DNA from: Agapetus fuscipes
Taxonomy: Eukaryota > Arthropoda > Insecta > Trichoptera > Glossosomatidae
Assembly: GCA_951799405.1 (NCBI GenBank)
Contig: OX637351.1
Span: forward strand, 3,504,251 to 3,568,250
Reading direction: 5' to 3'
DNA: 64,000 nt
A program made the translations under genes and the position numbers. The notes beneath the pieces were generated by a model. The model ran no database searches. It was not told the DNA's origin and saw only the letters and a program-made list of their open reading frames with translations. Positions 39,717 to 49,599 of the stretch are shown here, in pieces (within the stretch, counting starts at the first letter, position 1; each line of letters begins with the position of its first letter).

Positions 39717-40127
39717 TATAGATCTCTGAGCGATTCTCCTATCACGCTGTTCAAATGCTTCAATTCTTAACAAAATTGATTCTTAGAAACGGTTCCTTGA
39801 GTTGTTTTGATGGACAAAATTAATGAAAAGTTAATTTTCACATTTATTACTATAAATTCAAGGGCAAACCTTCTGAGTATTTCGAAAATAGAAGCCTGGA
39901 AGATAAGGTATTAAATATTGGCAAATAAATTAACTACGTTTTGGTTGGTTAGTCTGGCTCTATAACAGGTCGTTTCAATTAAACGAAGAATTTATCTACG
40001 AGTATTTGCGATCGTCGAGAGACTCTGATAATGGTTACGCATTAAGTTTCGACCTGTCTATTGTTTTGAAACGCTTGAAGAGAGTCCAAGGTTTCTTAAA
40101 TATTTTCATTTTTAAAAGTGTTAACGC
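39717..40127. other. Spacer, no gene seen
   Basis: No recognised feature. Confidence 0.45.
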
Positions 40128-40218
40128 GGTCGATAGCTCAGTTGGTAGAGTGCTTGCATTCCGCCCCGCGAGCTCGGGTTCGAATCCCCCCTAAGGGTGT
40201 CAGAAATGATTTCCTTAA
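40128..40218 (+). repeat. SINE-1 head fragment
   Basis: tRNA-like head with A box TAGCTCAGTTGG and B box GGGTTCGAATCCC. It stops shortly after TCAGAAATGATTTCC. Confidence 0.85.
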
Positions 40219-40481
40219 GACAATTACATCTTAAGGTCACCTTTGAATCTAATGGTAGATAAGACAAACAAGCACTAGAGGGACGAACAGTTGACAGACA
40301 CAAAGACTGTTTATCCTCGACGTGCGCAATCGACAGGAAACTGAAGAAAATAATTTAAGCAGAACAGTCCTGAAATTCGGTGAGTCCTGTCTAATAATCC
40401 TTGACTCCTATCCTTATTCCTGGATGATATACTACTCTGAAAGATTTGTTTTTGATAAACTCAGAATAATTTTATGATGTT
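40219..40481. other. Spacer, no gene seen
   Basis: No recognised feature. Confidence 0.45.
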
Positions 40482-40823
40482 GGTCCGGTCGCTAGCTTAG
40501 TTGGTAGAGTGCTTGCATTCCATGCCGTGAGCTCGGGTTCGAATCCCACCGAGGGTGTCAGAAATGATTTCCCGTTTCGGTGTTTATTTTAAACCCCAAA
40601 TAAAATACCGGCAAGGTTTACTCAGCCTTCACAAGAAATGAGAACCAGCCCTTTCGGGAGCTGGGAAACCTCCACTTCAACTGAAGTGGTTGGCGTAAGG
40701 CCGGCCCCCTTCCCTGTAAAAATAAATAGGTTCAACTCGCCACATGCGACCCCTTCGGGGATAACGCGGCAGGAAGTTACACTATATGTGTAGCTTAGTT
40801 GCGTTTTGCGTTTGCGTTGCGTC
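40482..40823 (+). repeat. SINE-1, full length
   Basis: Complete copy: tRNA-like head (A box TAGCTTAGTTGG, B box GGGTTCGAATCCC), body, and 3' end GTGTAGCTTAGTTGCGTT with GCGTT-type repeats. Confidence 0.92.
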
Positions 40824-40845
40824 AGAATAATTTTATGATGTTGTT

Positions 40846-40889
40846 TCGGTCGATAGCTCAGTTGGTAGAGTGCTTGCATTCGATGCCGC
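40846..40889 (+). repeat. SINE-1 head fragment
   Basis: The first 44 bp of the head, preceded by a stretch (GAATAATTTTATGATGTTG) that also precedes the full copy at 40.46 kb. This indicates a local duplication. Confidence 0.8.
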
Positions 40890-41101
40890 TTGCACATGCC
40901 GCATCTACAATATAAAAACCCGAATCTCAAATCAACATAAGCACTGCAAATCTTGCCGACCTTCCCTGAAACTAGTGTCGTAATTAAATTTAAGGAGAAA
41001 GCTGTTCCTGTGAAAAGGTTCCTACTTGCACAGCGCCTCTGACATAACTGTTTTTATTTTGACTTGATAGGTAGTTGTATAAATTAGCATTATTTTGCTA
41101 C

Positions 41102-41133
<32 letters not shown>

Positions 41134-41182
41134 CACTTTACAGTATGGGTGGTCAGCCTCATACCAACCTATAAGTCAAGTT
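40889..41182 (-). repeat. LINE-A 3'-end unit, interrupted
   Basis: Two antisense parts (40889-40974 and 41136-41182) are separated by about 160 bp ending in a run of about 30 A. This suggests insertion of a polyadenylated retroposon. Confidence 0.65.
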
Positions 41183-41308
41183 TCTTTATCTTAGCAAATA
41201 AATACATATGTTTCATTCGCGAAATGATCCTGAGAGAACAACGTAGTGTGGATTTGGAAACTGAAGATCTTACGAGTACATTAAGTTGCGTTTTTTACGT
41301 ATAAATTT

Positions 41309-41574
41309 CTTCCTTGACTTATAGGTTGAAATGCGGCTGACCACCCATGCTGAAGAAAATGGTTCACTTTGCCAATGTCACCCCTGTTTCAGGGAAGGTC
41401 GACAGGAGTTGCAGGGTATATGTTCATTTGAAATTCGGGTTTTTATATTGTAGGGCCGCATGCGGCATATTTCAGCGTGAACTTATACGTGTCTGCTTGT
41501 GAAAATGCATGTAATGCGAATCTTTAATGTTACATATATTTGCAACTTAGATGAGATTAGATTTGATTAGATTA
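41309..41574 (+). repeat. LINE-A 3'-end element
   Basis: A complete unit starting TTCCTTGACTTATAGG directly after unrelated DNA, with a GATTA-repeat tail. Confidence 0.88.
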
Positions 41575-42055
41575 GAAATAAAAATTGGGTCCGCACATGA
41601 ATGGGAATACGCAAAATTATGACGTAACACGATCGGATTGCTAGGGAAAACCCTTTTGTTGTTATTGGTTGCTCAAATTTCTAATTGATAAAAATGTGAC
41701 GTTTTCTTTCCGAGAAAAAGCTGATTCCGTTCGGAAAATCGAAAATCAAATTAAATGATGCACATTTATACGTGTTTTCTACATTTGCGTAAATTTATTA
41801 GTAGATTCTAATGGAAATTAATAATTTTAATTTCGCCATTTATCAAAAGTAGGCCTTTGCGTAAGATCAACCCAGAATAATTATTATTTAATTATACTAA
41901 AACACTTTAATTTTCGTCATGGCTTTACAAGAAGTACTCGACCTCCGAGACAAAAAAAATTAGCAATTCTCATTTCCTGTGTGATATAAATCAAGAATAC
42001 ATTACTGATACAGGGATAAAAATTTATGTTGAGTGAAGTTGTTAACGTAAGACTG
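41575..42055. other. Spacer, no gene seen
   Basis: No recognised feature. Confidence 0.45.
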
Positions 42056-42190
42056 GCTAGCTAAGAGAGGGTGTCTCCTGAAGACGTTAGCTACATCACT
42101 AACAAAACGTCGAGGATAAAGTAAGTTCTTATAACGGATCGTCTAATATCCGATAAATAAACTTTAACTGTGTAATTATTATTATTGTAA
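42056..42190 (+). mobile_element. PLE tail with inactivated hammerhead motif
   Basis: CTGAAGA is at 42078-42084, extra C, stem II GTTAG/CTAAC (42086-42090, 42099-42103). The second core box is AAAA instead of GAAA (42104-42107), followed by the AC/GT stem III and H17 = C. The G12 change should abolish activity. Downstream blocks match 7.3 kb. Confidence 0.6.
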
Positions 42191-42287
42191 GTAAGACTGG
42201 CGTTTTTAGGCGTACTTTTAGCGGTTCTGGACATTATTTTTTGTTTAATTTATAATTTTTGAATGAATTCAAACAAAACACTGTTTA

Positions 42288-42532
42288 ATGATAAAGGAAA
42301 AACAGTTTGGTTTTCGATTACGTGAGTATATTTTTATAAACCACAACCGGTTTCGCAAACATCCGTTCGCATCATCAGGTGGATTAATTTATCCACCTGA
42401 TGATGCGAACGGATGTTTGCGAAACCGGTTGTGGTTTATAAAAATATACTCACGTAATCGAAAACTAAACTGTTTTTCCTTTATCATTAATGATGAACGA
42501 TTACAAAGTTAATGCCTCTACAATCAATAAAA
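42288..42532 (+). mobile_element. Foldback retroposed unit carrying a hammerhead motif on each strand
   Basis: The arms 42287-42384 and 42391-42488 are exact reverse complements except for one base, with a 6-base centre. The 245-bp unit ends A-rich and is flanked by the 13-bp direct repeat AAAACACTGTTTA (42275-42287, 42533-42545). Confidence 0.85.
42388..42442 (+). ncRNA. Hammerhead ribozyme motif (right arm of the foldback)
   Basis: Stem I is CCAC/GTGG (42393-42396, 42431-42434), extended by TTTAT/ATAAA across a 3-base bulge. Core box 1 CTGATGA is at 42397-42403, then an extra T. Stem II is GCGAAC/GTTTGC (42405-42410, 42415-42420) with one G-U pair and loop GGAT. Core box 2 GAAA is at 42421-42424. 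Stem III is ACC/GGT without loop and H17 is T at 42430. The loopless palindromic stem III could form only between two molecules. The left arm carries the mirror copy on the minus strand (core boxes at 42372-42378 and 42351-42354). Confidence 0.65.
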
Positions 42533-42721
42533 AAAACACTGTTTATTTTCACAATAAAAAAAAAAAAAAAAAAATTGTATATTTTTTAGTGTTGATCTGT
42601 TAACACAGTGAAAGTCCATTTTTATAAATATTGAAAAATATTTGAGCAAACCAAAAATAAAAAAGGGAATTAAAACCATGGTTTTACCATTTTAATTTTT
42701 AAATATTTATAAATATTTTTT

Positions 42722-44140
42722 TGTTTTTAGGTACACTGCAAGCGGTTTCAGGCGTATGTTTACCGCTTTAAAGCATAGTTTTTGCGGTTACAGGCTCACT
42801 TTACTATTTTCAGGCGCGATAAGTGTTTTCAAGCGCACTTTAAGTGTTTTCACGCACACTGTTAGTAGTTTCAGGCCTACTTTCGTTGATTTCAGGCACA
42901 CTTTTAGTGTTTTCAGGCGTACTTTTACTGTTTTCACGCACACTGTTAGTAGTTTCAGGCCTACTTTCGTTGATTTCAGGCACACCTTTAGTGTTTTCAG
43001 GCGTACTTTTACTGTTTTCACGCACACTGTTAGTAGTTTCAGGCCTACTTTCGTTGATTTCAGGCACACCTTTAGTGTTTTCAGGCGTACTTTTACTGTT
43101 TTCACGCACACTGTTAGTAGTTTCAGGCCTACTTTCGTTGATTTCAGGCACACCTTTAGTGTTTTCAGGCGTACTTTTACTGTTTTCACGCACACTCTTA
43201 GTAGTTTCAGGCCTACTTTCGTTGATTTCAGGCACACCTTTAGTGTTTTCAGGCGTACTTTTACTGTTTTCACGCACACTGTTAGTAGTTTCAGGCCTAC
43301 TTTCGTTGATTTCAGGCACACTTTTAGTGTTTTTAGGCGTACTTTTAGTGTTTTCAGGCGTACTTTTACTGTTTTCACGCACACTGTTAGTAGTTTCAGG
43401 CCTACTTTCGTTGATTTCAGGCACACCTTTAGTGTTTTCAGGCGTACTTTTACTGTTTTCACGCACACTATTAGTAGTTTCAGGCCTACTTTCATTGATT
43501 TCAGGCACACTTTTAGTGTTTTTAGGCGTACTTTTAGTGTTTTCAGGCGTACTTTTACTGTTTTCACGCACACTGTTAGTAGTTTCAGGCCTACTTTCGT
43601 TGATTTCAGGCACACCTTTAGTGTTTTCAGGCGTACTTTTACTGTTTTCACGCACACTGTTAGTAGTTTCAGGCCTACTTTCGTTGATTTCAGGCACACT
43701 TTTAGTGTTTTCAGGCGTACTTTTACTGTTTTCACGCACACTGTTAGTAGTTTCAGGCCTACTTTCGTTGATTTCAGGCACACCTTTAGTGTTTTCAGGC
43801 GTACTTTTACTGTTTTCACGCACACTGTTAGTAGTTTCAGGCCTACTTTCGTTGATTTCAGGCACATTTTTAGTGTTTTCAGGCGTACTTTTACTGTTTT
43901 CACGCACACTATTAGTAGTTTCAGGCCTACTTTCATTGATTTCAGGCACACTTTTAGTGTTTTTAGGCACACTTTTAGTATTTTTCGGCTTACTTTCAGT
44001 GTTTTAAAACACATGTTTAGTGTTTTCAGGTGTACTTTTACTGTTTTCAGGCTCACTTTCAATGATTTCAGGCGTATTCTCACTGTTTTCACGCACACTT
44101 ATAGTGTTTTCAGGTGTATTTTTACTGTTTTCTTGCACAA
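42722..44140. repeat. Satellite: 21-bp monomer in 84-bp higher-order units
   Basis: Monomers of the form GTTTTCAGGCGTACTTTTA are arranged four at a time (84 bp). There are 13 higher-order units between about 42886 and 43970, two of them five monomers long (105 bp, starting near 43306 and 43495). Diverged monomers form both edges, and an isolated one lies at 42196-42226. Because 21 and 84 are multiples of three and stops are absent, long frames are open on both strands (up to 498 codons). This is a by-product, not evidence of a protein. Confidence 0.93.
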
Positions 44141-44452
44141 CCCAACACTAAAATTAAACGTTAAGAGCATCCAAAAGACTATGATGCACAGCGATTATCA
44201 AAGCAGACGATTATTGAGGTGTCCCAGTATATTATCAGCAATATTCCAGTGACCTTTTTTCTTGGCCCAATTAAGGGCCCCTGAACCTTTAATCAGCTTT
44301 CCGTCCTTCCAGAAATCTGCCTGATAAATAAAATTAAATTCAAAAGACTCCCGAATTTAATCTGAAAATGTTTATTTTTAAAACAAATATCAGAAAGCAC
44401 ATTGGTCTTACGAATATTCTACGAATCATTTTTGAGTGGTTGTGATTCCTTG
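44141..44452. other. Spacer, no gene seen
   Basis: No recognised feature. Confidence 0.45.
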
Positions 44453-44484
44453 ACTTATAGGTCGGTATGAGGCTGACCACCCAT
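44453..44484 (+). repeat. LINE-A 3'-end unit, left part of a split copy
   Basis: ATTCCTTGACTTATAGG to GACCACCCAT. It resumes at 45096 (ACTGTAAAAA). Confidence 0.8.
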
Positions 44485-45095
44485 CTAATCTAATCTAATC
44501 TTATCTAAGTTGCAAAGATATGTTACATTGGAGATTCACATTACATGCATTTTCACAAGCAGACACGTACAAGTTCGCGCTTGCACATGCCGCATGTAAA
44601 CCTACAACATAAAAATCAAATCTCAAATGGACATACACCCTGCAACTCTCGCCGTTGTCCCTGAAACAGGGGTGCCATTGGCAAAGTGAACCATTTTTAC
44701 AGCATGGTTGGTCAGCCGCATACCAACCTATAAGTCAAGGAACATACACGACAGATTACATTTTTGTATCAATAAATAATAATATGTATGAACATCAAAA
44801 CTAAAACAGAAAAAAAAATCCAATTTAGTAAACCCTAGCCGCCAACATTACAGATCAACCGCCATTTCTTTATGTTCTTTCATACTTCTTTCATTTCCTC
44901 CAGAGTCATAACCTTCTTGATACACGCTCTTTTTTTATTATGACTCTGGATATTCCATTCATTCGCAATTTCGGATATTTGGTCCATCCATACCTTTCTC
45001 GGTCTTCCTCTACCACGACATCCATCTATTCTTGCAACATATACTTTCTTCGTCAGTCTTTCCTCATTCATTCTCTCCATACGCCCAAACCATCT
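44485..45095 (-). mobile_element. LINE-A copy inserted in another LINE-A 3' unit
   Basis: TCTAA-repeat tail, 3'-end unit (to about 44746), UTR and ORF2 end (44880-45080). The ORF2 blocks are MERMNEERLTKKVYVARIDG and GRGRPRKVWMDQI. 5'-truncated. Confidence 0.88.
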
Positions 45096-45267
45096 ACTGT
45101 AAAAAAAACAGAGTTGCAGGGTGTGTGCCCATTTAAGATTTGGTTTTTATGTTGTAGGTTCACATGAGGCATGTGCAAGCGCGAACTTGTACGTGTCTGG
45201 TTGTGAGAATGCATGTAATGTGAATCTCCAATGTAACATATCTTTGCAACTTAGATTAGATTAGATG
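45096..45267 (+). repeat. LINE-A 3'-end unit, right part of the split copy
   Basis: It completes the unit begun at 44453 and ends in GATTA repeats. Confidence 0.8.
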
Positions 45268-45269
45268 CC

Positions 45270-45291
45270 GTACTGCCTTTTAACCGTCGAT
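45270..45291. repeat. MITE-2 end fragment
   Basis: CCTTTTAACCGTCGATAT, the MITE-2 terminus. A matching inverse end is at 47612-47632. Confidence 0.55.
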
Positions 45292-45884
45292 ATATATTTA
45301 AATATTTATTCATGAAAAGGATCAAATAGGAAGAAAAATCAGAGTTTCCCCCCACTTGCATTAGAATATTTTTTGTTTGTCGTAAAATAATAAACACATT
45401 TGACCCGGAAAATGCGGACTCCGCAAATAGCGTTCCGGTAATAATAATAACAATAATAATACTAGCTTGTTTTTGTTTCTCCGCCGAAGCCGCCTCGTTT
45501 TGGATTAAGCCCGGCTTCCACTTACAGCCCGACCCACGTGCCGGCTCTGTGTGCGGCAGACATACAACAACTTAATATTCAAGCGCAGAATCAACAGTCA
45601 GCCGTAGCCGCCTATTGTAAAAAAGCTGTGAGTGTAAGACAGTTAGTTAGATGTAGTAGTCCGAATCTCTTTCTCAGTAAGGTTTTCATGGTTTTTCGTA
45701 ATTAACTGTTTATAATTGCCCCTTTTCAGTCGTGTTTTACATTTAGGTTCTGATTATTTTATTTTATTCAGAAATAAAAACAAAATTATGCATGTATGTA
45801 TAAAGTATATTTTTAATAAGAAAATAGACAATGATATATTATATATATATATAAGGCTATTTTTTTTTATAATTACACATGATA
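45292..45884. other. Spacer, no gene seen
   Basis: It includes a GC-richer patch (45480-45620) without a defensible frame. Confidence 0.4.
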
Positions 45885-46445
45885 AGAGAGCGCCGTTTTT
45901 GTGTGTGTCACACCTCAAGGGCCCTCTCCGATCACGGATAAGACTTTTTGAAAAGGTGCGTCTTGAGAGCTCCGCGAAATATACCCATAGATTTGGAGTT
46001 CTTCACTCCGGGTGGCAGTCTGTTCCACTCTACCGGATCCGCAACACAGAAAGCACGGTCTCCAAAATTTGTACGGATCTGACGGTGCGGCTGAACCAAA
46101 TTGATTGCACCATCGCCCGCAGATCTGAGTGTCTGCCTTCTAACACCCATCTCAACAGGCGAAATCATGTCAGTCAGATAAGGTGGAGCCAAGCCATTGA
46201 TGGCTTTATATACCATCAGACAAACACGGTAGACCACCCTCTCCGGGAAACGAAGCCAGTGTAGTTTTTTTAACAGCGGAATGATGTGAGCGAATTTGGA
46301 TATCCCGAATATGAGCCTTGCTGCTGAATTCAACACAGATTGAAAGCGGTTGAAATGCTTCTTTGGCTACCCACTATAAAGCGTTGAGCAATAATCAATC
46401 CGAGACATCACAAACGCGCTCACCAGGGTCTTAACCGCATGATAT
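45885..46445 (-). mobile_element. L2/CR1-like LINE, 3' part
   Basis: Minus-strand frame to a stop near 45932: LNSAARLIFGISKFAHIIPL, a KKLHWLRFPERV block, AINGLAPPYLTDM, and the end FRGALKTHLFKKSYP. These are the standard C-terminal blocks of L2/CR1 ORF2. The 3' UTR (45885-45931) contains GAGGGCCCTTGAGGTGTGAC, nearly the same as the SINE-2 tail. Confidence 0.85.
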
Positions 46446-46449
46446 CTAT

Positions 46450-46665
46450 AATAATTATATCCATAATCTAAGTTGCAAGGATAAATTCATTTAAAGCTCT
46501 CAGATGTATGCCCAATAAAAACACACACGTGTAGTTCGCGCTTACAAATGCTGATTGTGTACTTACAAATAAAATCCAAACCTAAAATGAACATAAGCCC
46601 TACAACTTTTGCCAACCTTCCCTGAAACAGGGGTGACATTGGCAAAGTGAACCATTTTTTCCAGT
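46450..46665 (-). repeat. LINE-A 3'-end element, partial
   Basis: Antisense, from the ATAATCTAAGTTGC tail to GTGAACCATTTTTTCCAGTA. Confidence 0.85.
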
Positions 46666-47231
46666 ACATGAAGACCAATATAAGCAGAGATTATCAACTT
46701 TTGTAAATTGTGAACCGAACCGTGTAAAATATATTCTGTTAAAGTAAATAATTGCAGTTTAATTGAAAGAGAACCCCAACTACACTCATAACAATACTAA
46801 TCCTCGCCATAAAAATGCATTATCCAAAGCTTCAAGCTACAACAAGTCCCCCGCGGCTCTGCTCCAGTATCATCTGAAGTGGCCTTTTCTCTCTTTCCAC
46901 GCACAACAATGGCCGACGCGCGAGTGGCACTTTCATTCAATTTTACAAATTGAGAACCGTACAGAGTGGCCGAGTGTTTGCGCGCCATTATTGTTAGCAG
47001 CGAATTTAAATAAACCCGTGGCTTAGCGCCCCCTCCACAGGTTTTCCATCGAGACTTTGGCAAACTTTGCTTTCATCGTGGAAGGCAAGATCAAGTCTTC
47101 AATCTTGAATGAAGTTAAATCCATTTAATAAGATTTTAGCTGTATGGCTAAATGAAATCGATTTGTGTATATCAAAATAAACTGTTAAATAATTATATTT
47201 GTTAGGGTTTGGTGGTTCACGCAGTGAAAGT
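46666..47231. other. Unique, CpG-containing spacer
   Basis: Segment 46840-47050 is richer in GC and CpG than its surroundings. Two overlapping frames of about 88 codons (one per strand) show no known domain. It could be an exon or promoter region, undecided. Confidence 0.35.
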
Positions 47232-47466
47232 CTAATCTAATCTAATCTAAGCTGCAAAGATATATATCATTGAAAATTTACATTAAATGCATTCCCACAA
47301 GTAGACATGTATAATTTCGCGCTCACACATGCCGCATGTGGACCTACAATATAAAAGCCCAATCTCAAATGAACATAAGCCCTGCAACTCTTGCCGTCCT
47401 TCCCTGAAACAGGGGTGACATTGGCAAAGTGAACCATTTTTTACAGTATGGGTGGTCAGCCTCATA
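47232..47466 (-). repeat. LINE-A 3'-end element
   Basis: Antisense, with TCTAA-repeat tail. It is cut at the CAGCCTCAT block, so the first 20 bp are missing. Confidence 0.85.
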
Positions 47467-47550
47467 TCTCATACATGACAAATAACATTTTATAAATCAA
47501 TAAATAATAATATATGCATGGGCATCAACAAAAAATAAATAAATAATAAT

Positions 47551-47632
47551 CTAGTTGCAAAGATATGGATCATTCGGGATTCACGTAGATGCATTTTCAC
47601 AAGCAGACACATATCGACGTTTAAAAGGCAGT
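47551..47632 (-). repeat. LINE-A 3'-end fragment and MITE-2 end
   Basis: A 60-bp antisense piece of the unit is followed by ATATCGACGTTTAAAAGG, a MITE-2 terminus. Confidence 0.6.
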
Positions 47633-47635
47633 AGA

Positions 47636-47998
47636 CCAGTCCATATTTCAGTGGTAACACTTCGAACTCTGAATGGAAGGTTGTGGTTTCGAATCCCGGC
47701 GGAGCACAAAAAAATTACCAGTTATATTTTCAAATTTGCTCTTCGCTGCGCTGGGTTGAAAAATTCATAAACCTTTACCAATGGCCGGTCCCCAAAGGTC
47801 CATCCAGCCTTACAGCAACTGGGTCTTGCTTCAGAATTGGCGCTTTGTAGCGAAGACGATCAAGCTCGTAAAAAGGTCGATAGCTCAATTGGTAGAATGC
47901 TTGCATTCCATGCCGAGAGCAAGGGTTCGATCTCAAAGGTTTACTCAGACTTTACAATAAATGAGAGCCGGTGTACCACTGAACGACGGACCGGTCAC
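47636..47998 (+). repeat. Dimeric SINE, 3'-truncated
   Basis: SINE-2 unit (B box GGTTTCGAATCCC) joined to the SINE-1 type head (TAGCTCAATTGG, GGTTCGATCTC). It breaks off in the SINE-1 body. Confidence 0.85.
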
Positions 47999-48372
47999 AA
48001 AAACCGGTCCACTTTGAAAATGTCACCCCTGTTTCAGGAAAGGTCGGCAAGAGTAGCAGAGGGTATGTTCATTTGAGATTTGAGTTTTTATATTGTTAGT
48101 CCACATGCGGCATCATGTTTAAGCGCGAAACTATGCGTCTTTGCATGCAATCCACCAACCTATTTTGTCTGGCCAGTTGTCTCCATGCGAAAGCAGTAGC
48201 TTGTGTGCATGCAACGGCATCTGTTGAACCAGGGTCGATGTTATGGTCAAGTGGGATAGACGCAGATTCGAACCAACGTTATCCGGTTTCAAATACGCTA
48301 GTCGAACATGCGCCTCTACCCCTCGGCCATAACACCGACGAAACATATCTTTGAAACTTGGATTAGATTACA
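47999..48372 (+). repeat. LINE-A 3'-end unit interrupted by an antisense SINE-3
   Basis: The unit runs 47999-48144 and ends at 48343-48372 (ATATCTTTGAAACTTGGATTA). The intervening 48145-48342 is an antisense SINE-3 with head features GGTTCGAATCTGCG and GTTATGGCCGAGGGG on its own strand. Confidence 0.75.
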
Positions 48373-48664
48373 TTGAAAGTTTGAAATTAATTCGGCAATA
48401 CAAATAGTACACTTTTAATTTTTTCTCCCGTTTCTTCCCAGGGAGGCAACTTTTCTATTCCACTTATCTTTGCCGCAGAGAGGGATAGAAGGAAGAAAGA
48501 TAGAAAAAGATATGTCTAATGTCCGGACACAATGCGGTGGTAGAAAAGAAATGGAGAGGACAGCGTTAAGTCTGTTACATTTATTTCTGACCCAGAGATG
48601 TGGGAGTTAATTAAAAATGTAAGGAATTCCCAATGTCTTAGAATCCGATTATTCCTGGAATCTA
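48373..48664. other. Spacer, no gene seen
   Basis: No recognised feature. Confidence 0.45.
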
Positions 48665-49085
48665 ATATAATCTTATCTAATCTAATATAAGTTGCAAAAT
48701 ATAAGTAACATTGGAGATTCATATTATATGCATTTTCACAAAACAGACATGTTTAAGTTCGCGCTTAAACATGCCGCATGTAGTCCTGCAATATAAAAAC
48801 TCAAATGAACATACACCCTGCAACTTCTGCCGACCTTCCCTGAAACAGGGGGACATTGGAAAAGTGAACCATTTTCTACAACATGGGTGGTCAGCCTCAT
48901 ACCAACCTATAAGAAAAAGGAATACAAGCAATTAATTACATTTGATATATAAACACTAAACAATTAAACAGTAAAAATTAAAACCTACCAAACATATTCT
49001 GTAAAAAAGTAAAAAATATTTTTAAAAGCCTCAGCTTAAACGCCAGCATTACAGATCAACCGCCATTTCTTTCGGTCCTTGCATT
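48665..49085 (-). mobile_element. LINE-A, 5'-truncated
   Basis: Tail, 3'-end unit (to 48920), UTR and the last codons of ORF2 near 49045-49085. Confidence 0.8.
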
Positions 49086-49104
49086 CTTATAATTTAATTT
49101 GCAA

Positions 49105-49378
49105 AATAATAATATTAGGATGATTTATGCGGTGAGCGCTGTTATTGTGCATATTACACCTCAAGAGCCCTCTGCGAGATTGGTCGTCGCTGTACAAAGC
49201 GCCAATTCTCAAGCAAGACCCAGTTGCTGTAAGGCTGGATGGACCTTTAGTGACAACTCATCGAAGAGCAAATTTGAAAACATACATGGTATATTTTTGA
49301 TGCTCCGCAGGGATTCGAACCCACAATCTTCCATTTACGAGTCAGAAGTGTTAACCACTAGACAACGGACCGGTCAAT
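49105..49378 (-). repeat. SINE-2, full length
   Basis: Antisense copy with AAT/ATT-rich tail (left), body, B box and the head ending ACGGACCGGTC. Confidence 0.88.
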
Positions 49379-49399
49379 CTTAATGTAGAAATTGGATCT

Positions 49400-49580
49400 T
49401 TTTACCAACGTCGCTCCTGTTTCAGCGAATGGCGGTAAAAATTGCATAGTTTATACCCATTTGAGGTATTTTTTTATTTTATTTTTTTTATACATGCAAT
49501 CTGTGCAAGTGCGCTCTCGCGTCTGCTTGTAAGCATGCAGTAATTGTGAATCTTAATTGTTAACTCATCTCTTTCATTTG
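49400..49580 (+). repeat. LINE-A 3'-end element, highly diverged
   Basis: It retains CTCCTGTTTCAGCGAA, CCCATTTGAGG and GTCTGCTTGTAAGCATGC. An old copy. Confidence 0.6.
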
Positions 49581-49599
49581 TATATTGTAGAGTTGACTT

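Noticed and set aside
40482..40560. A tRNA gene
   Set aside because: A and B boxes are present, but the cloverleaf is incomplete and the sequence continues into the SINE-1 body, as in all other copies.
42756..44252. Very long open frames (498, 436, 376 and 387 codons) in the satellite
   Set aside because: They are open on both strands and in several frames at once because the repeat period is a multiple of three and lacks stops. No start context, domain or flanking gene structure supports a protein.
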